A stretch of DNA of 64,000 bases, from NCBI GenBank assembly GCA_947499715.1, contig CANMPL010000003.1, positions 124,001 through 188,000 of the forward strand, written 5' to 3'. Both the position numbers and the translations under genes were made by a program. The DNA is from an uncultured Paracoccaceae bacterium. Lineage in GTDB: Bacteria; Pseudomonadota; Alphaproteobacteria; Rhodobacterales; Rhodobacteraceae. The notes beneath the pieces were generated by a model. It saw nothing but the letters and a program-made list of their open reading frames with translations. It had not been told where the DNA came from and did not search any database. Below, piece by piece: positions 54,811 to 63,740 of the stretch (its first letter is position 1; the number at the start of each line of letters is the position of its first letter).

Positions 54811-56295
54811 TCAGCCCATAGCGGCGCTGATGATGAAAAAGATCGTGGCCGACAAGATCGCAGCAGCAGGCACCGTAATCACCCAAGCGGCGATGATGGT
54901 CATAAAGTGCGACCGGCGCACCAGCTTGCGACGGCGCCGTTCCTCTGGCGCGTAGTGGGCACGGTCGGGCATGGCAAGGCGGGCCTTGCGGATGCGCCGT
55001 TCGGCGTCCCATTCACGAAAGAACCCGACGCCAAAGACAGCGCCAACGGCGATATGGGTCGAGCTGACCGGCAGGCCAAGCCAGCTGGCCACGATCACGG
55101 TGATCGCCGCCGATAGGGCCACACAATAGGCGCGCATCGGGTTCAGTTTGGTGATCTGACCGCCGACCATCCGGATCAGCTTGGGCCCGAAAAGGAAAAG
55201 ACCAAAAGAGATACCAAAGGCACCAATGATCATCACCCAGAACGGGATTGAAACGGCTTGCAGAAAGTCACCGGACTGAGAGGCTTGCACGATGGCGGCC
55301 AGTGGGCCAACGGCATTTGCCACGTCATTGGCACCATGGGCAAAGCTGAGCAATGCAGCAGAGACCACCAGCGGGATGCCAAACAGCACCTTGAGCGATT
55401 TGTTGCGGTTCTCGAGCCCTTGCGATTGTTTGCGGATCACCGGGATCATCACCAACCAGATCAAAACGCCAATCGCAGCCCCGATCATCAGCGCGGTGGG
55501 CATGTCGATCTTGATGATTTTCTTGAGACCCTTCAGCGCCAGATAAGCCGCGAAAGCCCCGCCCATGATGCCGACAAGCACAGGCACCCAGACGCGGGCG
55601 GCGGCGATCTTATCCTCTCGGTAGATGATCCGCGACTTGATCAGCGCAAGAAAGGCCGCAGCGATGGCACCGCCCAGCACAGGCGAGATGACCCAGCTGG
55701 CAGCAATTGTTCCCATGGTGGGCCAGTTTACGGCGGCAAAACCAGCCGCGGCGATCCCCGCCCCCATGACGCCACCAACAACAGAATGGGTAGTGGACAC
55801 AGGTGCGCCGACCCAAGTGGCCAGATTGACCCAAAGGGCTGCGGACATCAGCGCCGCCATCATCGCCCAGATAAAGACCGAAGCCGTCCCCATGCTTTCA
55901 GGTGCGATAATCCCCTTGGCGATGGTCGAGACCACATCGCCCCCGGCGATCAGCGCGCCTGCACTTTCAAAGATGACCGCAATCGCAATGGCGCCGCCCA
56001 TCGACAGGGCATTGGCACCAACCGCGGGGCCCATGTTGTTGGCCACGTCATTGGCCCCGATGTTGAGCGCCATATAGGCCCCCAAACCGGCGGCGATGAC
56101 AACGATCAGGGTGTTACTTTCCTGCCCAAAGAACAGCATCGCCGCGACGCCCGCCAACAGCACAAACACCAGCGAAACGCCAATACCGACCATAGGCCGG
56201 GCCACCATGCTGGTCGCTGTTTCAAGATTGGAAAAGCGCGCCAGATCCCGGTCGAGCGTTTCTAGGTGGCGTGGATCGCCCTGTTCTTCGGTCAT
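54811..56295 (-). CDS. pit: PiT family inorganic phosphate permease
   Basis: Low-affinity, cation-coupled phosphate transporter of 494 residues with about ten membrane helices. Both PiT signature repeats are present: LGAYMALNIGANDVANNMGPAVG near residue 100 and LLSFAHGANDVANAVGPL near 325 (GANDVANA/N). The cytoplasmic N- and C-terminal extensions fit the longer proteobacterial form. It is a single gene without an adjacent PhoU-like regulator; the upstream NUDIX gene is 82 bp away on the same strand. Confidence 0.95.
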   Translation of the reverse strand: MTEEQGDPRHLETLDRDLARFSNLETATSMVARPMVGIGVSLVFVLLAGVAAMLFFGQESNTLIVVIAAGLGAYMALNIGANDVANNMGPAVGANALSMGGAIAIAVIFESAGALIAGGDVVSTIAKGIIAPESMGTASVFIWAMMAALMSAALWVNLATWVGAPVSTTHSVVGGVMGAGIAAAGFAAVNWPTMGTIAASWVISPVLGGAIAAAFLALIKSRIIYREDKIAAARVWVPVLVGIMGGAFAAYLALKGLKKIIKIDMPTALMIGAAIGVLIWLVMIPVIRKQSQGLENRNKSLKVLFGIPLVVSAALLSFAHGANDVANAVGPLAAIVQASQSGDFLQAVSIPFWVMIIGAFGISFGLFLFGPKLIRMVGGQITKLNPMRAYCVALSAAITVIVASWLGLPVSSTHIAVGAVFGVGFFREWDAERRIRKARLAMPDRAHYAPEERRRRKLVRRSHFMTIIAAWVITVPAAAILSATIFFIISAAMG

Positions 56296-56377
56296 ATTGG
56301 TATTCCCCCCGTGTCCAGCGTGTCTAATGCTGTCGCAGTGGGAAAATCAACTGTTCAATAGCCACAAATCGCGCAGT

Positions 56378-56836
56378 TTATTGGTCGCGGAAAATCGACT
56401 TCAACTCGTCCTCGTTGACCAGTTCGGCGGCCTTGTCGGCGGTGACCCATTTGCGGGTGCGTTCATGGGCTTCGGGAAAATCCTCTGCCATGTCGTCAAC
56501 GGCCACCGAATAGACCAATGTTTCAACCGGGACGGCAAAGCCATTGGCTTGTTCCTTGTTGTAGGTATAGCTGCCGACAGGTTCGTCGGTGACGTCATTG
56601 CTTTTGACGCCCGCCTCTTCCCAGGCTTCGCGCAGGGCCGTTTCATTGGACTTGAGGCCGCGAATGGGCCAGCCCTTTGGGATGATCCAGCGGGCCGTGC
56701 CCCGGCTGGTGACCAATAGGAATTCTTTCTTGTCGCCGGTGCCGCGATGGCAAAGGGCCGCCATTTGCAGGCGCTTTGGACGACGCAGCATCGGGCTTAG
56801 GACCGCGTCCCATGCGGATTGAAGTAACTTCGGCAT
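56378..56836 (-). CDS. NUDIX hydrolase (DIPP-like)
   Basis: 152 residues with a Nudix box GWPIRGLKSNETALREAWEEAG (about 62-83), the G-x5-E-x7-REUxEE pattern. The surrounding TSRGTARWIIPKGWPI is typical of the MutT-like group close to diphosphoinositol polyphosphate phosphohydrolases. The substrate is probably a nucleoside diphosphate derivative or similar; not decidable here. It is a separate transcription unit or upstream of pit. Confidence 0.93.
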   Translation of the reverse strand: MPKLLQSAWDAVLSPMLRRPKRLQMAALCHRGTGDKKEFLLVTSRGTARWIIPKGWPIRGLKSNETALREAWEEAGVKSNDVTDEPVGSYTYNKEQANGFAVPVETLVYSVAVDDMAEDFPEAHERTRKWVTADKAAELVNEDELKSIFRDQ

Positions 56837-56932
56837 TTTGAAACCGCTCAGGTATTTTGTTATTAATCAGTGATATTAGCGACTTATGAACAAAAGTTCA
56901 ACTTTTGGTTAATTTCGCACTCAAGAACGGCG

Positions 56933-57127
56933 CTATCCCCCCAAAAGATGGGCCGCCATGAGCACGCACAGGCCCAGCGCCATCGCCAGAAGTCCAAACA
57001 AACGCCGCTGTTCAAGGGTCAGACTGCGCAGCGCGGCAAGCAGGTCTTCGACAAGCGAAGGGGCCAGTGCGTACACCAGCCCCTCGATCAGTAAGACAAG
57101 GCCAAGGCCCGTCAAAACATAGGTCAT
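56933..57127 (-). CDS. DUF2065 small membrane protein
   Basis: 64 residues with two membrane helices (VLTGLGLVLLIEGLVYAL and LFGLLAMALGLCVLMAAHLL). This is the DUF2065 (YjeT-like) protein that typically follows hflKC in proteobacteria; it starts immediately after the hflC stop. Function unknown; association with the HflKC complex is inferred from synteny. Confidence 0.9.
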   Translation of the reverse strand: MTYVLTGLGLVLLIEGLVYALAPSLVEDLLAALRSLTLEQRRLFGLLAMALGLCVLMAAHLLGG

Positions 57128-58015
57128 TTACTCGCCCTCGACGCTCCGCGCGCCTTGGTCAGACTTCAGATAGTTGAAGAATTCTGAGTTGGGCGACAAA
57201 ACCATCGACGAATTGCCCGGCGTCAGTGACCGCGTATAGGCGGTCATGGAGCGGTAGAATTCAAAGAATTCGGGATCCGCACCAAAGGCCGTCGCAAAGA
57301 TCGCGTTGCGTTCGGCGTCAGCCTCACCGCGGGTGATCTCGGCCTGACGGGTGGCGTCAGAGACAAGTTCGATCACGGTACGATCCGCCTGCGCGCGCAC
57401 ACGCTGGGCCGCTTCGTTACCGCGGGCGATTTCGTCTGCGGCTTCGCGTTCACGCTCTGCCTTCATCCGCTCATACGTGGCGTTGAGGTTTTCTGGCGGC
57501 AGGTCGGTGCGCTTGAGACGCACGTCGATGACTTCCAGACCAAGCGAGCGCGCTTCGGCGATGGCATTGTTACGGATCCGCAGCATCAGCGCCGCACGAT
57601 CCACCGACAGGATATCGTTCGAGGACACGGTACCCAACACGTTCCGGGTGGTGTCGCGCAAAATGCCGTCAAGACGCGATGCGGCGCGGTCTTCACCACC
57701 GTCACCAACGGCCCGGCGGAATTGTTCGACGTCTGCGATGCGGTAACGCGCAAAGGCGTCAACGACGAGGCGGCGATCATCCGACGGTGTAACCTCGAGC
57801 GGGTCAAGGTCACGGCTGAGGATACGGTCATCATAAAAGACGACGTTTTGCATTATCGGGATCTTAAAGCCCAATCCCGGCTCTTCCTTCACTTTGACGA
57901 TCTGACCAAATTGCAGGACAAGCGCCTTTTGGCGTTCGTCGACAATAAACACCGAAGAGATTGCGGCCAGAAGCGCCACGATCAGGACGGGCAAAAGGAA
58001 AACAGATTTCCGCAT
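57128..58015 (-). CDS. hflC: Protease modulator HflC
   Basis: SPFH/prohibitin-type inner-membrane protein of 295 residues. It pairs with HflK and forms large cages around FtsH that control its access to membrane substrates. N-terminal membrane helix (about 5-24, VLIVALLAAISSVFIV), then the SPFH/PHB domain (VDERQKALVLQFG) and a long coiled coil (ERMKAEREREAADEIARGNE). It overlaps hflK by 1 nt and abuts the DUF2065 gene. Confidence 0.96.
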   Translation of the reverse strand: MRKSVFLLPVLIVALLAAISSVFIVDERQKALVLQFGQIVKVKEEPGLGFKIPIMQNVVFYDDRILSRDLDPLEVTPSDDRRLVVDAFARYRIADVEQFRRAVGDGGEDRAASRLDGILRDTTRNVLGTVSSNDILSVDRAALMLRIRNNAIAEARSLGLEVIDVRLKRTDLPPENLNATYERMKAEREREAADEIARGNEAAQRVRAQADRTVIELVSDATRQAEITRGEADAERNAIFATAFGADPEFFEFYRSMTAYTRSLTPGNSSMVLSPNSEFFNYLKSDQGARSVEGE

Positions 58016-59157
58016 TAGTTTGACCCTCCGGTGTTAGAGTTCGAGCGCAGCTCATTGAGCGGCAGATAGGGCACGACGCCTTGGCTGCTGCCGTTGTTTT
58101 CATCAAGCAAGATGATGTCGATACCACCTAAGACCTGTTCCATCGTTTCCAGATAGATCCGCTTGCGCGTCACCTCTGGGGCTTTGGAATATTCGTCCAG
58201 AACGGCTGTGAAGCGAGACGCCTCACCCGAGGCTTCGTTGACCACTTGCGCGCGGTAACCTTCGGCCTGTTCAAGAAGCTGGGCTGCTTCACCACGGGCC
58301 TCGGCCACGACACGGTTGGCATAGGCATCAGCCACGTTTTCAAGCCGGTCGCGTTCCTGTTCGGCATCCTGCACCTGACGGAAGGATGCGATGACGGGTT
58401 CGGGCGGGTCGGCCTTGTCAAAGTTGACACGGACGACGTTCACGCCGCTGTCGTAGCTATCAAGCGTGTTTTGAATCTCGTCCCGCAAACGGTCTGCAAT
58501 GGACCCACGATCCCGGTTCAGGATCGGTGCCAGATTGGATTGGGCGATAATCTCGCGCATGGCGGATTCTGACACGGCCTCGATCGTTTGGGGCGGATCA
58601 GCGAGGTTAAAGAGGTATTGTTGCGGGTCTGTGATGTTCCAGACCACCTGAAAATCGATGTCGACGATGTTTTCGTCACCGGTCAGCATCAGACCTGCAT
58701 CAAGACCGGACCGCGAGGTACCAATGTCGATGCTGCGTTCCGTCGTTACCGCCAGAATTTCACGCGTCACAACCGGCCAAGGGGCAAAGTTCAGACCCGG
58801 ACCGTTGGTGGACATGTAGGACCCAAACAGAAGCTCAACCGATTGTTCTTCGGGCTTGACCGTATAGAACGACTGAAAACCCCAAAGCACCACGGCAGCG
58901 ACAACGCCAAGGCCAACCGTGCCACGTGTCAGCGCGGGGCCACCACCACCGCCACCACCGGCGCCGTTGGAATTGCCACCCTGACCGCCGCCGCCCATCA
59001 GAACGCGCAGCTGTTCACGGCCTTTGTTTACCAGATCATCAATCTCTGGAATGTTTGGTCCGTCATTCCGAGGGGGACGAGGCGGCCGGGGAGGTTCGTT
59101 TCCACCACCGTTGTTATTGCCACCGCCGCCCCATGGGCCACCGTTGTTGCCTGCCAT
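58015..59157 (-). CDS. hflK: FtsH protease activity modulator HflK
   Basis: 380 residues. A Gly/Asn/Pro-rich cytoplasmic N-terminus (1-80, many glycines), a membrane helix (about 84-100, VGLGVVAAVVLWGF) and the SPFH domain (TVKPEEQSVELLFG), followed by a coiled coil near 260-320. Partner of HflC in the HflKC-FtsH assembly. It starts 74 bp downstream of gor and is followed by hflC, DUF2065 and then other genes before degP. Confidence 0.96.
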   Translation of the reverse strand: MAGNNGGPWGGGGNNNGGGNEPPRPPRPPRNDGPNIPEIDDLVNKGREQLRVLMGGGGQGGNSNGAGGGGGGGPALTRGTVGLGVVAAVVLWGFQSFYTVKPEEQSVELLFGSYMSTNGPGLNFAPWPVVTREILAVTTERSIDIGTSRSGLDAGLMLTGDENIVDIDFQVVWNITDPQQYLFNLADPPQTIEAVSESAMREIIAQSNLAPILNRDRGSIADRLRDEIQNTLDSYDSGVNVVRVNFDKADPPEPVIASFRQVQDAEQERDRLENVADAYANRVVAEARGEAAQLLEQAEGYRAQVVNEASGEASRFTAVLDEYSKAPEVTRKRIYLETMEQVLGGIDIILLDENNGSSQGVVPYLPLNELRSNSNTGGSN

Positions 59158-59230
59158 TGTGCGTTGATCTTCCCTATTTCATGACCCCTGTGGGCCGTTA
59201 TGTTATCAAATGTGCCCTTGGGGGCGAAAT

Positions 59231-60655
59231 TCAAGCCGACCGGGTCGGCGTTTTCATCGTTACAAGTTCTTCGGACATGGTCGGATGCACAGCGCATGTG
59301 GCATCAAACTGTTCTTTGGTCAGGCCATTCTTGACGGCAATGCCCACCATCTGGATCAACTCGCCTGCGTGGTCTGCGACGATATGACAGCCCAATACCT
59401 TGCGGGTATCCTTGCAGACGATCAGCTTCATCAGCACCCGTTCGCTGCTGCCGGCAAAGGCCTGCTGCATGGGTTTGAAGGACGTGCAATAGACATCGAT
59501 GGGGCCTGCATCGCGGGCCTCTTCCTCTGTCATGCCGACGGTGCCCAGTTCGGGCTGGGTGAAGACCGCAGATGGGATCAGGTCGTGATCCACCTTGGTC
59601 GGTTTGCCGTTAAAGACGGTGTCCACAAAAGCCATACCTTCGCGGATCGCCACAGGCGTCAGTTCAACCCGGCCTGTGACATCACCAATCGCATAGATCG
59701 ACGGGATATTGGTTTGGCTGTAATCATCCACTTCAATCGCGCCGCGCCGGTTGGTTTTGACGCCAACAGCCTCAAGCCCCAGCCCGTCCGTGTTGGGTGC
59801 GCGGCCGGTGGCAAAGATCACATGGTCAAATGTCGCCTCTGACCCGTTGGTGGATTTGACCCAGATCGGGCCGGTGTAATGTTGCGGTGCCTTGGATTGC
59901 TTGCCCACGGCGTCATCGCCCACGGGCACGGCGCGGTGATCCGCATCCGCGGGGGCCATCTGGACGATGTTCGTGCCAAGGTGCAGGTCGATGCCGCGAT
60001 GGGTCATGCTTTCGGCAAGAAGCCCGCGGGCCTCATCGTCAAAGCCCCGCAGAATTTGCGCACCGCGATAATACTGCGTCACCTTCACACCCAGACCATG
60101 CAGGATGCAGGCAAATTCACAGGCAATAAAGCCGCCACCGACAATCAGAACGGACTTTGGCAGCTTGTCCATCTTGAATATATCGTTGGACGACAGCCCC
60201 AGTTCCGCATTGGCGATATCCGGGCTGACAGGGTGGCCGCCCGTCGCCACAAGGATATGCTTGGCTGTGTAATCGCTGCCGTTGATCGTGACGGTATGCG
60301 CGTCCTTCAGCACGGCACGTCCATCGTGAATTTCAACGTCAGAGCCATCGAGAAGCCGCCGATACACCCCCTCGAGCCGGTCCAGTTCGGCATTCATCAT
60401 GCCGCTGAAATGATCCCAACTGAAGTCGCCGATCTGTGCGTCCCAACCATAGGCGCGCGCCTCTTCAACCTGGCCCGGATAGGTGCTGGCAAAGACCATC
60501 AGCTTTTTGGGGACACACCCGCGGATCACACAGGTGCCGCCCATGCGGTATTCTTCGGCCAGCGCCACCTTCGCACCCGTGGCAGCGGCAACGCGCGCAG
60601 CCCGCACCCCACCCGATCCGCCACCAATTACGTAAAGGTCGTAGTCAAAAGCCAT
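59231..60655 (-). CDS. gor: Glutathione-disulfide reductase
   Basis: NADPH-dependent flavoenzyme that keeps glutathione reduced. 474 residues. The FAD-binding GGGSGGVRAAR is at 11-21, the redox-active disulfide is C42-V-I-R-G-C47, and the NADPH site GGGFIACEFACILHGLG lies near 175. The C-terminal dimer interface has the active-site His-Glu pair in CAVHPTMSEELV, near residue 462. It is the first gene of the gor-hflK-hflC-DUF2065 run. Confidence 0.96.
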   Translation of the reverse strand: MAFDYDLYVIGGGSGGVRAARVAAATGAKVALAEEYRMGGTCVIRGCVPKKLMVFASTYPGQVEEARAYGWDAQIGDFSWDHFSGMMNAELDRLEGVYRRLLDGSDVEIHDGRAVLKDAHTVTINGSDYTAKHILVATGGHPVSPDIANAELGLSSNDIFKMDKLPKSVLIVGGGFIACEFACILHGLGVKVTQYYRGAQILRGFDDEARGLLAESMTHRGIDLHLGTNIVQMAPADADHRAVPVGDDAVGKQSKAPQHYTGPIWVKSTNGSEATFDHVIFATGRAPNTDGLGLEAVGVKTNRRGAIEVDDYSQTNIPSIYAIGDVTGRVELTPVAIREGMAFVDTVFNGKPTKVDHDLIPSAVFTQPELGTVGMTEEEARDAGPIDVYCTSFKPMQQAFAGSSERVLMKLIVCKDTRKVLGCHIVADHAGELIQMVGIAVKNGLTKEQFDATCAVHPTMSEELVTMKTPTRSA

Positions 60656-60754
60656 TTTCGTCGTCCCCGAGGCGCTGCATTCGGGCGCAACCTAAACACC
60701 CCGGCCCCTAAGGACAACGGCCCCTGACGTGATTGTGGTCACGCGCGGATGGGA

Positions 60755-62404
60755 TCACAAAATAAAGTCACCGCGCGACATCTCGTCGACATGCTTCATT
60801 TCGATCATCGCGTCGATCTGACCGTCGCCATTCGCATCAATCATCACCATGCGTCCGACAAAGCCAACCTCACCGCGGCCAGTGCCGTTGAAGTCCGCGT
60901 CATTGACAAACCGCAGGTTATCGAAGGCGCTCAGATCGATCTTGTCGATACGAGACTTAAACCCTTCTATGGTGTCGCGGTTGGATTTTGAAATTCCTGT
61001 ATCGCCAGACCTGAAAACAAAAACGTCCTGCACATTCTTATTTTCCCACCCATGCAGCCGATCCGCGCCCTTCCCGCCGATGATCCGATCACGGCCCTCT
61101 CCCCCGTAGATTTCGTCATTTCCATTGCCACCCCAGAACGTATCGTCACCTTCATGCCCATGCAGGTGATCCAATGCGTCTCCGCCGTAAATCCTGTCAT
61201 TACCCTGACCACCAAAAAGCTTGTCGCGCCCTTCGCCTCCGTAAAGCTTGTCGCGGTCGTCACCACCATGTAGCTCGTCACCGCTCTTGCCACCATCGAC
61301 CCAGTCATGGCCATCACCACCGTAGATCACATCTTTTGCAAGCCCCCCGTAGATCTTGTCATTACCGTGGTCGCCGCCGATCAGGTCCTCGCCTCCGCCG
61401 CCAAAAATCTTATCGGCATTGTCGCCCCCACCAATGCGGTCATCGCCTTTTCCGCCGAAAATGTCATCAAATCCTTCGTCACCATAAAGCGTGTCGTTTC
61501 CATCTTCGCCTTTGATCACATCGTCGCCGACGCCACCGCCCAACCGGTCCCAACCTGTGCCGCCTTCTAACCGGTCGTAGCCTACCTCGCCGTAGATCGT
61601 ATCGTTCTGTCTGCCTCCATAAAGTTTGTCGGCCCCATTTCCGCCGGCAATCCAATCTTTGCCGTCGCCACCGGTGATTGTGTCCCGACCTAACTCGCCG
61701 TTAAGCTTGTCATCGCCCGTACCGCCATCAATGATGTCATGTCCTTCACCACCTCCGACTTGGTCGGCACCGGTTCCAGCCCAGATGATATCATCGCCAT
61801 CGCCGGCCCAGACCTTGTCATTCCCGGCCCCCGCCGTAAAAATCTCATCCCGCGCAGCGGCGAAGGCGTTGGAATATTCGCCACTGTGCAGGGTCTCTGC
61901 CGCGTTGGATCCGTAGACCCGGTTTTCGCCATTCACGAAAAAATTCAGCCAGCCTGCGACGTCCTCAACCCTTTCGTTCTGATTGCCGTCTTCGTTCACA
62001 AAGCGGCCATCGCGGTAGATAAAGCCGATGTGATAGACCGCGTCAGCAACCGTATCCACGTAGTCACGGCCCTGAAATTGCAGCGTGCCACCGTCACCTT
62101 GCACAAGGTGAAAGCCGGTTTCCTCGTCACCCTCATCATCGCCATGGCCCAGCACAAATTCACCATAAAGCGCAGGGTTGGCGCGGATATGGTCGCTGAT
62201 TGCCATCACATCTGCGGCGGTGATCCGGCCGTCGTTGTTGACGCCTGTGGCATCAATCGCCGCGCCGATGGCGTTGTTCATCATCTGCCCGCCTGCAAGA
62301 CCGCCTGCGATATCCCGATCAGAAACATTCCTTTGGATACCCCCGTCACGCTCAACAAAATGAAGAATACTTTCCATAGCGGTGGTCGCGTCAGGCGTAG
62401 GCAT
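60755..62404 (-). CDS. RTX (haemolysin-type calcium-binding repeat) protein
   Basis: 549 residues, no N-terminal signal peptide, as expected for type I secretion. The start has an EF-hand-like NNDGRITAADVMAISDHI (about 55-72). Then come about 25 nonapeptide repeats of the GGxGxDxxx type between about residues 185 and 440 (GGDGKDWIAGG, GGEGRDKLFGG), forming calcium-bound parallel beta-rolls. A C-terminal region has DTIEGFKSRIDKIDLSAFD and a second DANGDGQID EF-hand-like loop; it ends GDFIL. The C-terminal secretion signal and role (adhesin, surface protein or enzyme) are inferred. No ABC exporter is nearby. The upstream 283 bp hold no gene. Confidence 0.92.
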   Translation of the reverse strand: MPTPDATTAMESILHFVERDGGIQRNVSDRDIAGGLAGGQMMNNAIGAAIDATGVNNDGRITAADVMAISDHIRANPALYGEFVLGHGDDEGDEETGFHLVQGDGGTLQFQGRDYVDTVADAVYHIGFIYRDGRFVNEDGNQNERVEDVAGWLNFFVNGENRVYGSNAAETLHSGEYSNAFAAARDEIFTAGAGNDKVWAGDGDDIIWAGTGADQVGGGEGHDIIDGGTGDDKLNGELGRDTITGGDGKDWIAGGNGADKLYGGRQNDTIYGEVGYDRLEGGTGWDRLGGGVGDDVIKGEDGNDTLYGDEGFDDIFGGKGDDRIGGGDNADKIFGGGGEDLIGGDHGNDKIYGGLAKDVIYGGDGHDWVDGGKSGDELHGGDDRDKLYGGEGRDKLFGGQGNDRIYGGDALDHLHGHEGDDTFWGGNGNDEIYGGEGRDRIIGGKGADRLHGWENKNVQDVFVFRSGDTGISKSNRDTIEGFKSRIDKIDLSAFDNLRFVNDADFNGTGRGEVGFVGRMVMIDANGDGQIDAMIEMKHVDEMSRGDFIL

Positions 62405-62687
62405 GAACTGTCCTTTCAGTTGGGTTAACGGGTGCGCTTATCCGTCGGTAGCTAGCAAAAGAGACGGTCTTAAGGCGAGGTCTCGGCGGCACCAACAGGT
62501 GGTTAACACATTCAAAAATAAGCGAAATTTCGCGAACGCGGAGTCAACCGCGCCACGCAGCTGTTGCTCAAAAGTGGTTAATGCATTGATTTCATAAGGA
62601 ATGGTGCGCGAGCCGCGACAAGCGGGTTCCTGCTACAGATATTGACCGCAAGATCGGCAGGATCTTGCTGATGTCGCTGTTTCTGGC

Positions 62688-63476
62688 CTAATCCGCCATG
62701 TCCGAAAACAGGTTGTCGGTCTCAAGAAAATCAAAACGGGATTCCTCGGACGTGCCTTTGTTGATGTCCTGCACTTCCACCCGGCCATCGCCGTAGCCGA
62801 TCACGACCGCGTCGCAGATATCAATGAAAAGACCATTCTCCACGACACCGGGGATCTGGTTCAGCACCAGCGACAATTGTCGCGCATTGCCGATCCGGTT
62901 GAGGTGAAGATCAAGGATATAGTTGCCTTCGTCGGTAATCAGCGGCGCGTCGCCGTTCATCCGCAGGCTGGTGGCGTTGCCCAGCACATCCATCCCTGTC
63001 AGCATCTCTTCGATCAGGATCTTTGACGTCTGCCAGCCAAAGGGTATGACCTCGACCGGCAATGGAAAGGCACCAAGTGTGTCCACCCGCTTTGAGATAT
63101 CGGCAATCACGACCATCTGATCTGACGCGGTTGCGACAATCTTTTCCTGCAAATGCGCACCCCCGCCGCCTTTGATCAGGTTCAGGTCGCGGTCATATTC
63201 ATCCGCCCCGTCAATGGTGATATCAAGCCACTTCGCCTCATCAAGCGAGATCACCTCGATCCCGACATCGCGTGCCAGCTGCGCCGTCCGGCTAGAGGTT
63301 GGCACCCCTTTGATTTGCAGGCCCTCTTCGCGAACAAGCTCGCCCAGGCAGCGGACTAGCCAAGCCGCCGTGGATCCTGTCCCCAGGCCCACTTTCATCC
63401 CGCTTTCGACAAATTCGGTGGCGCGTTTGGCGGCGACAAATTTGGCTTTGTCGATGGGGGACAATTCGGATGGCAT
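62688..63476 (-). CDS. rpiA: Ribose-5-phosphate isomerase A
   Basis: Interconverts ribose 5-phosphate and ribulose 5-phosphate in the pentose phosphate pathway. 262 residues, normal length. Family motifs: GLGTGSTAAWLVRCLGEL (about 31-48), TIDGADEYDRDLNLIKGGGGAHLQEKIVA (about 87-115, active-site Asp and Glu) and DEGNYILDLH near 183. GGAG precedes the ATG. It is a single gene. A weak inverted repeat (GCAAGATC/GATCTTGC, 62648-62668) lies after the stop. Confidence 0.97.
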   Translation of the reverse strand: MPSELSPIDKAKFVAAKRATEFVESGMKVGLGTGSTAAWLVRCLGELVREEGLQIKGVPTSSRTAQLARDVGIEVISLDEAKWLDITIDGADEYDRDLNLIKGGGGAHLQEKIVATASDQMVVIADISKRVDTLGAFPLPVEVIPFGWQTSKILIEEMLTGMDVLGNATSLRMNGDAPLITDEGNYILDLHLNRIGNARQLSLVLNQIPGVVENGLFIDICDAVVIGYGDGRVEVQDINKGTSEESRFDFLETDNLFSDMAD

Positions 63477-63637
63477 GAGATGGCTCCTCAGGTGCAGACG
63501 ATGGCGTTATAGGCGCAATTCAGACGCGGCGCGAGGGGGTAAAGCCGCAGCGTTCAGACCTGTGGTGTGGCATGGGCAGGGTTAACATGGTGCAAACCCT
63601 TCACCAATTGCCGCACAATACCGCGCATGCGTTGGGT

Positions 63638-63663
63638 CAAAATTTTTCGTCGAAAAATTTTTG
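63638..63663. repeat. Palindrome with TTTTTCGTCGAAAAA core, copy 3
   Basis: A near-perfect inverted repeat around TCGTCGA in the gap between the divergent rpiA and glutathione S-transferase genes. It shares its core with 18321-18341 and 18349-18369. Unlike those, it cannot be a terminator for either neighbour. Confidence 0.7.
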
Positions 63664-63740
63664 CCCGCCCAAATGTCATTTTCGCATCCAAGCGTCGGTT
63701 TTCGGCGGACGTGCAATCAAGCGCGGGTTACTAAGGCCAC

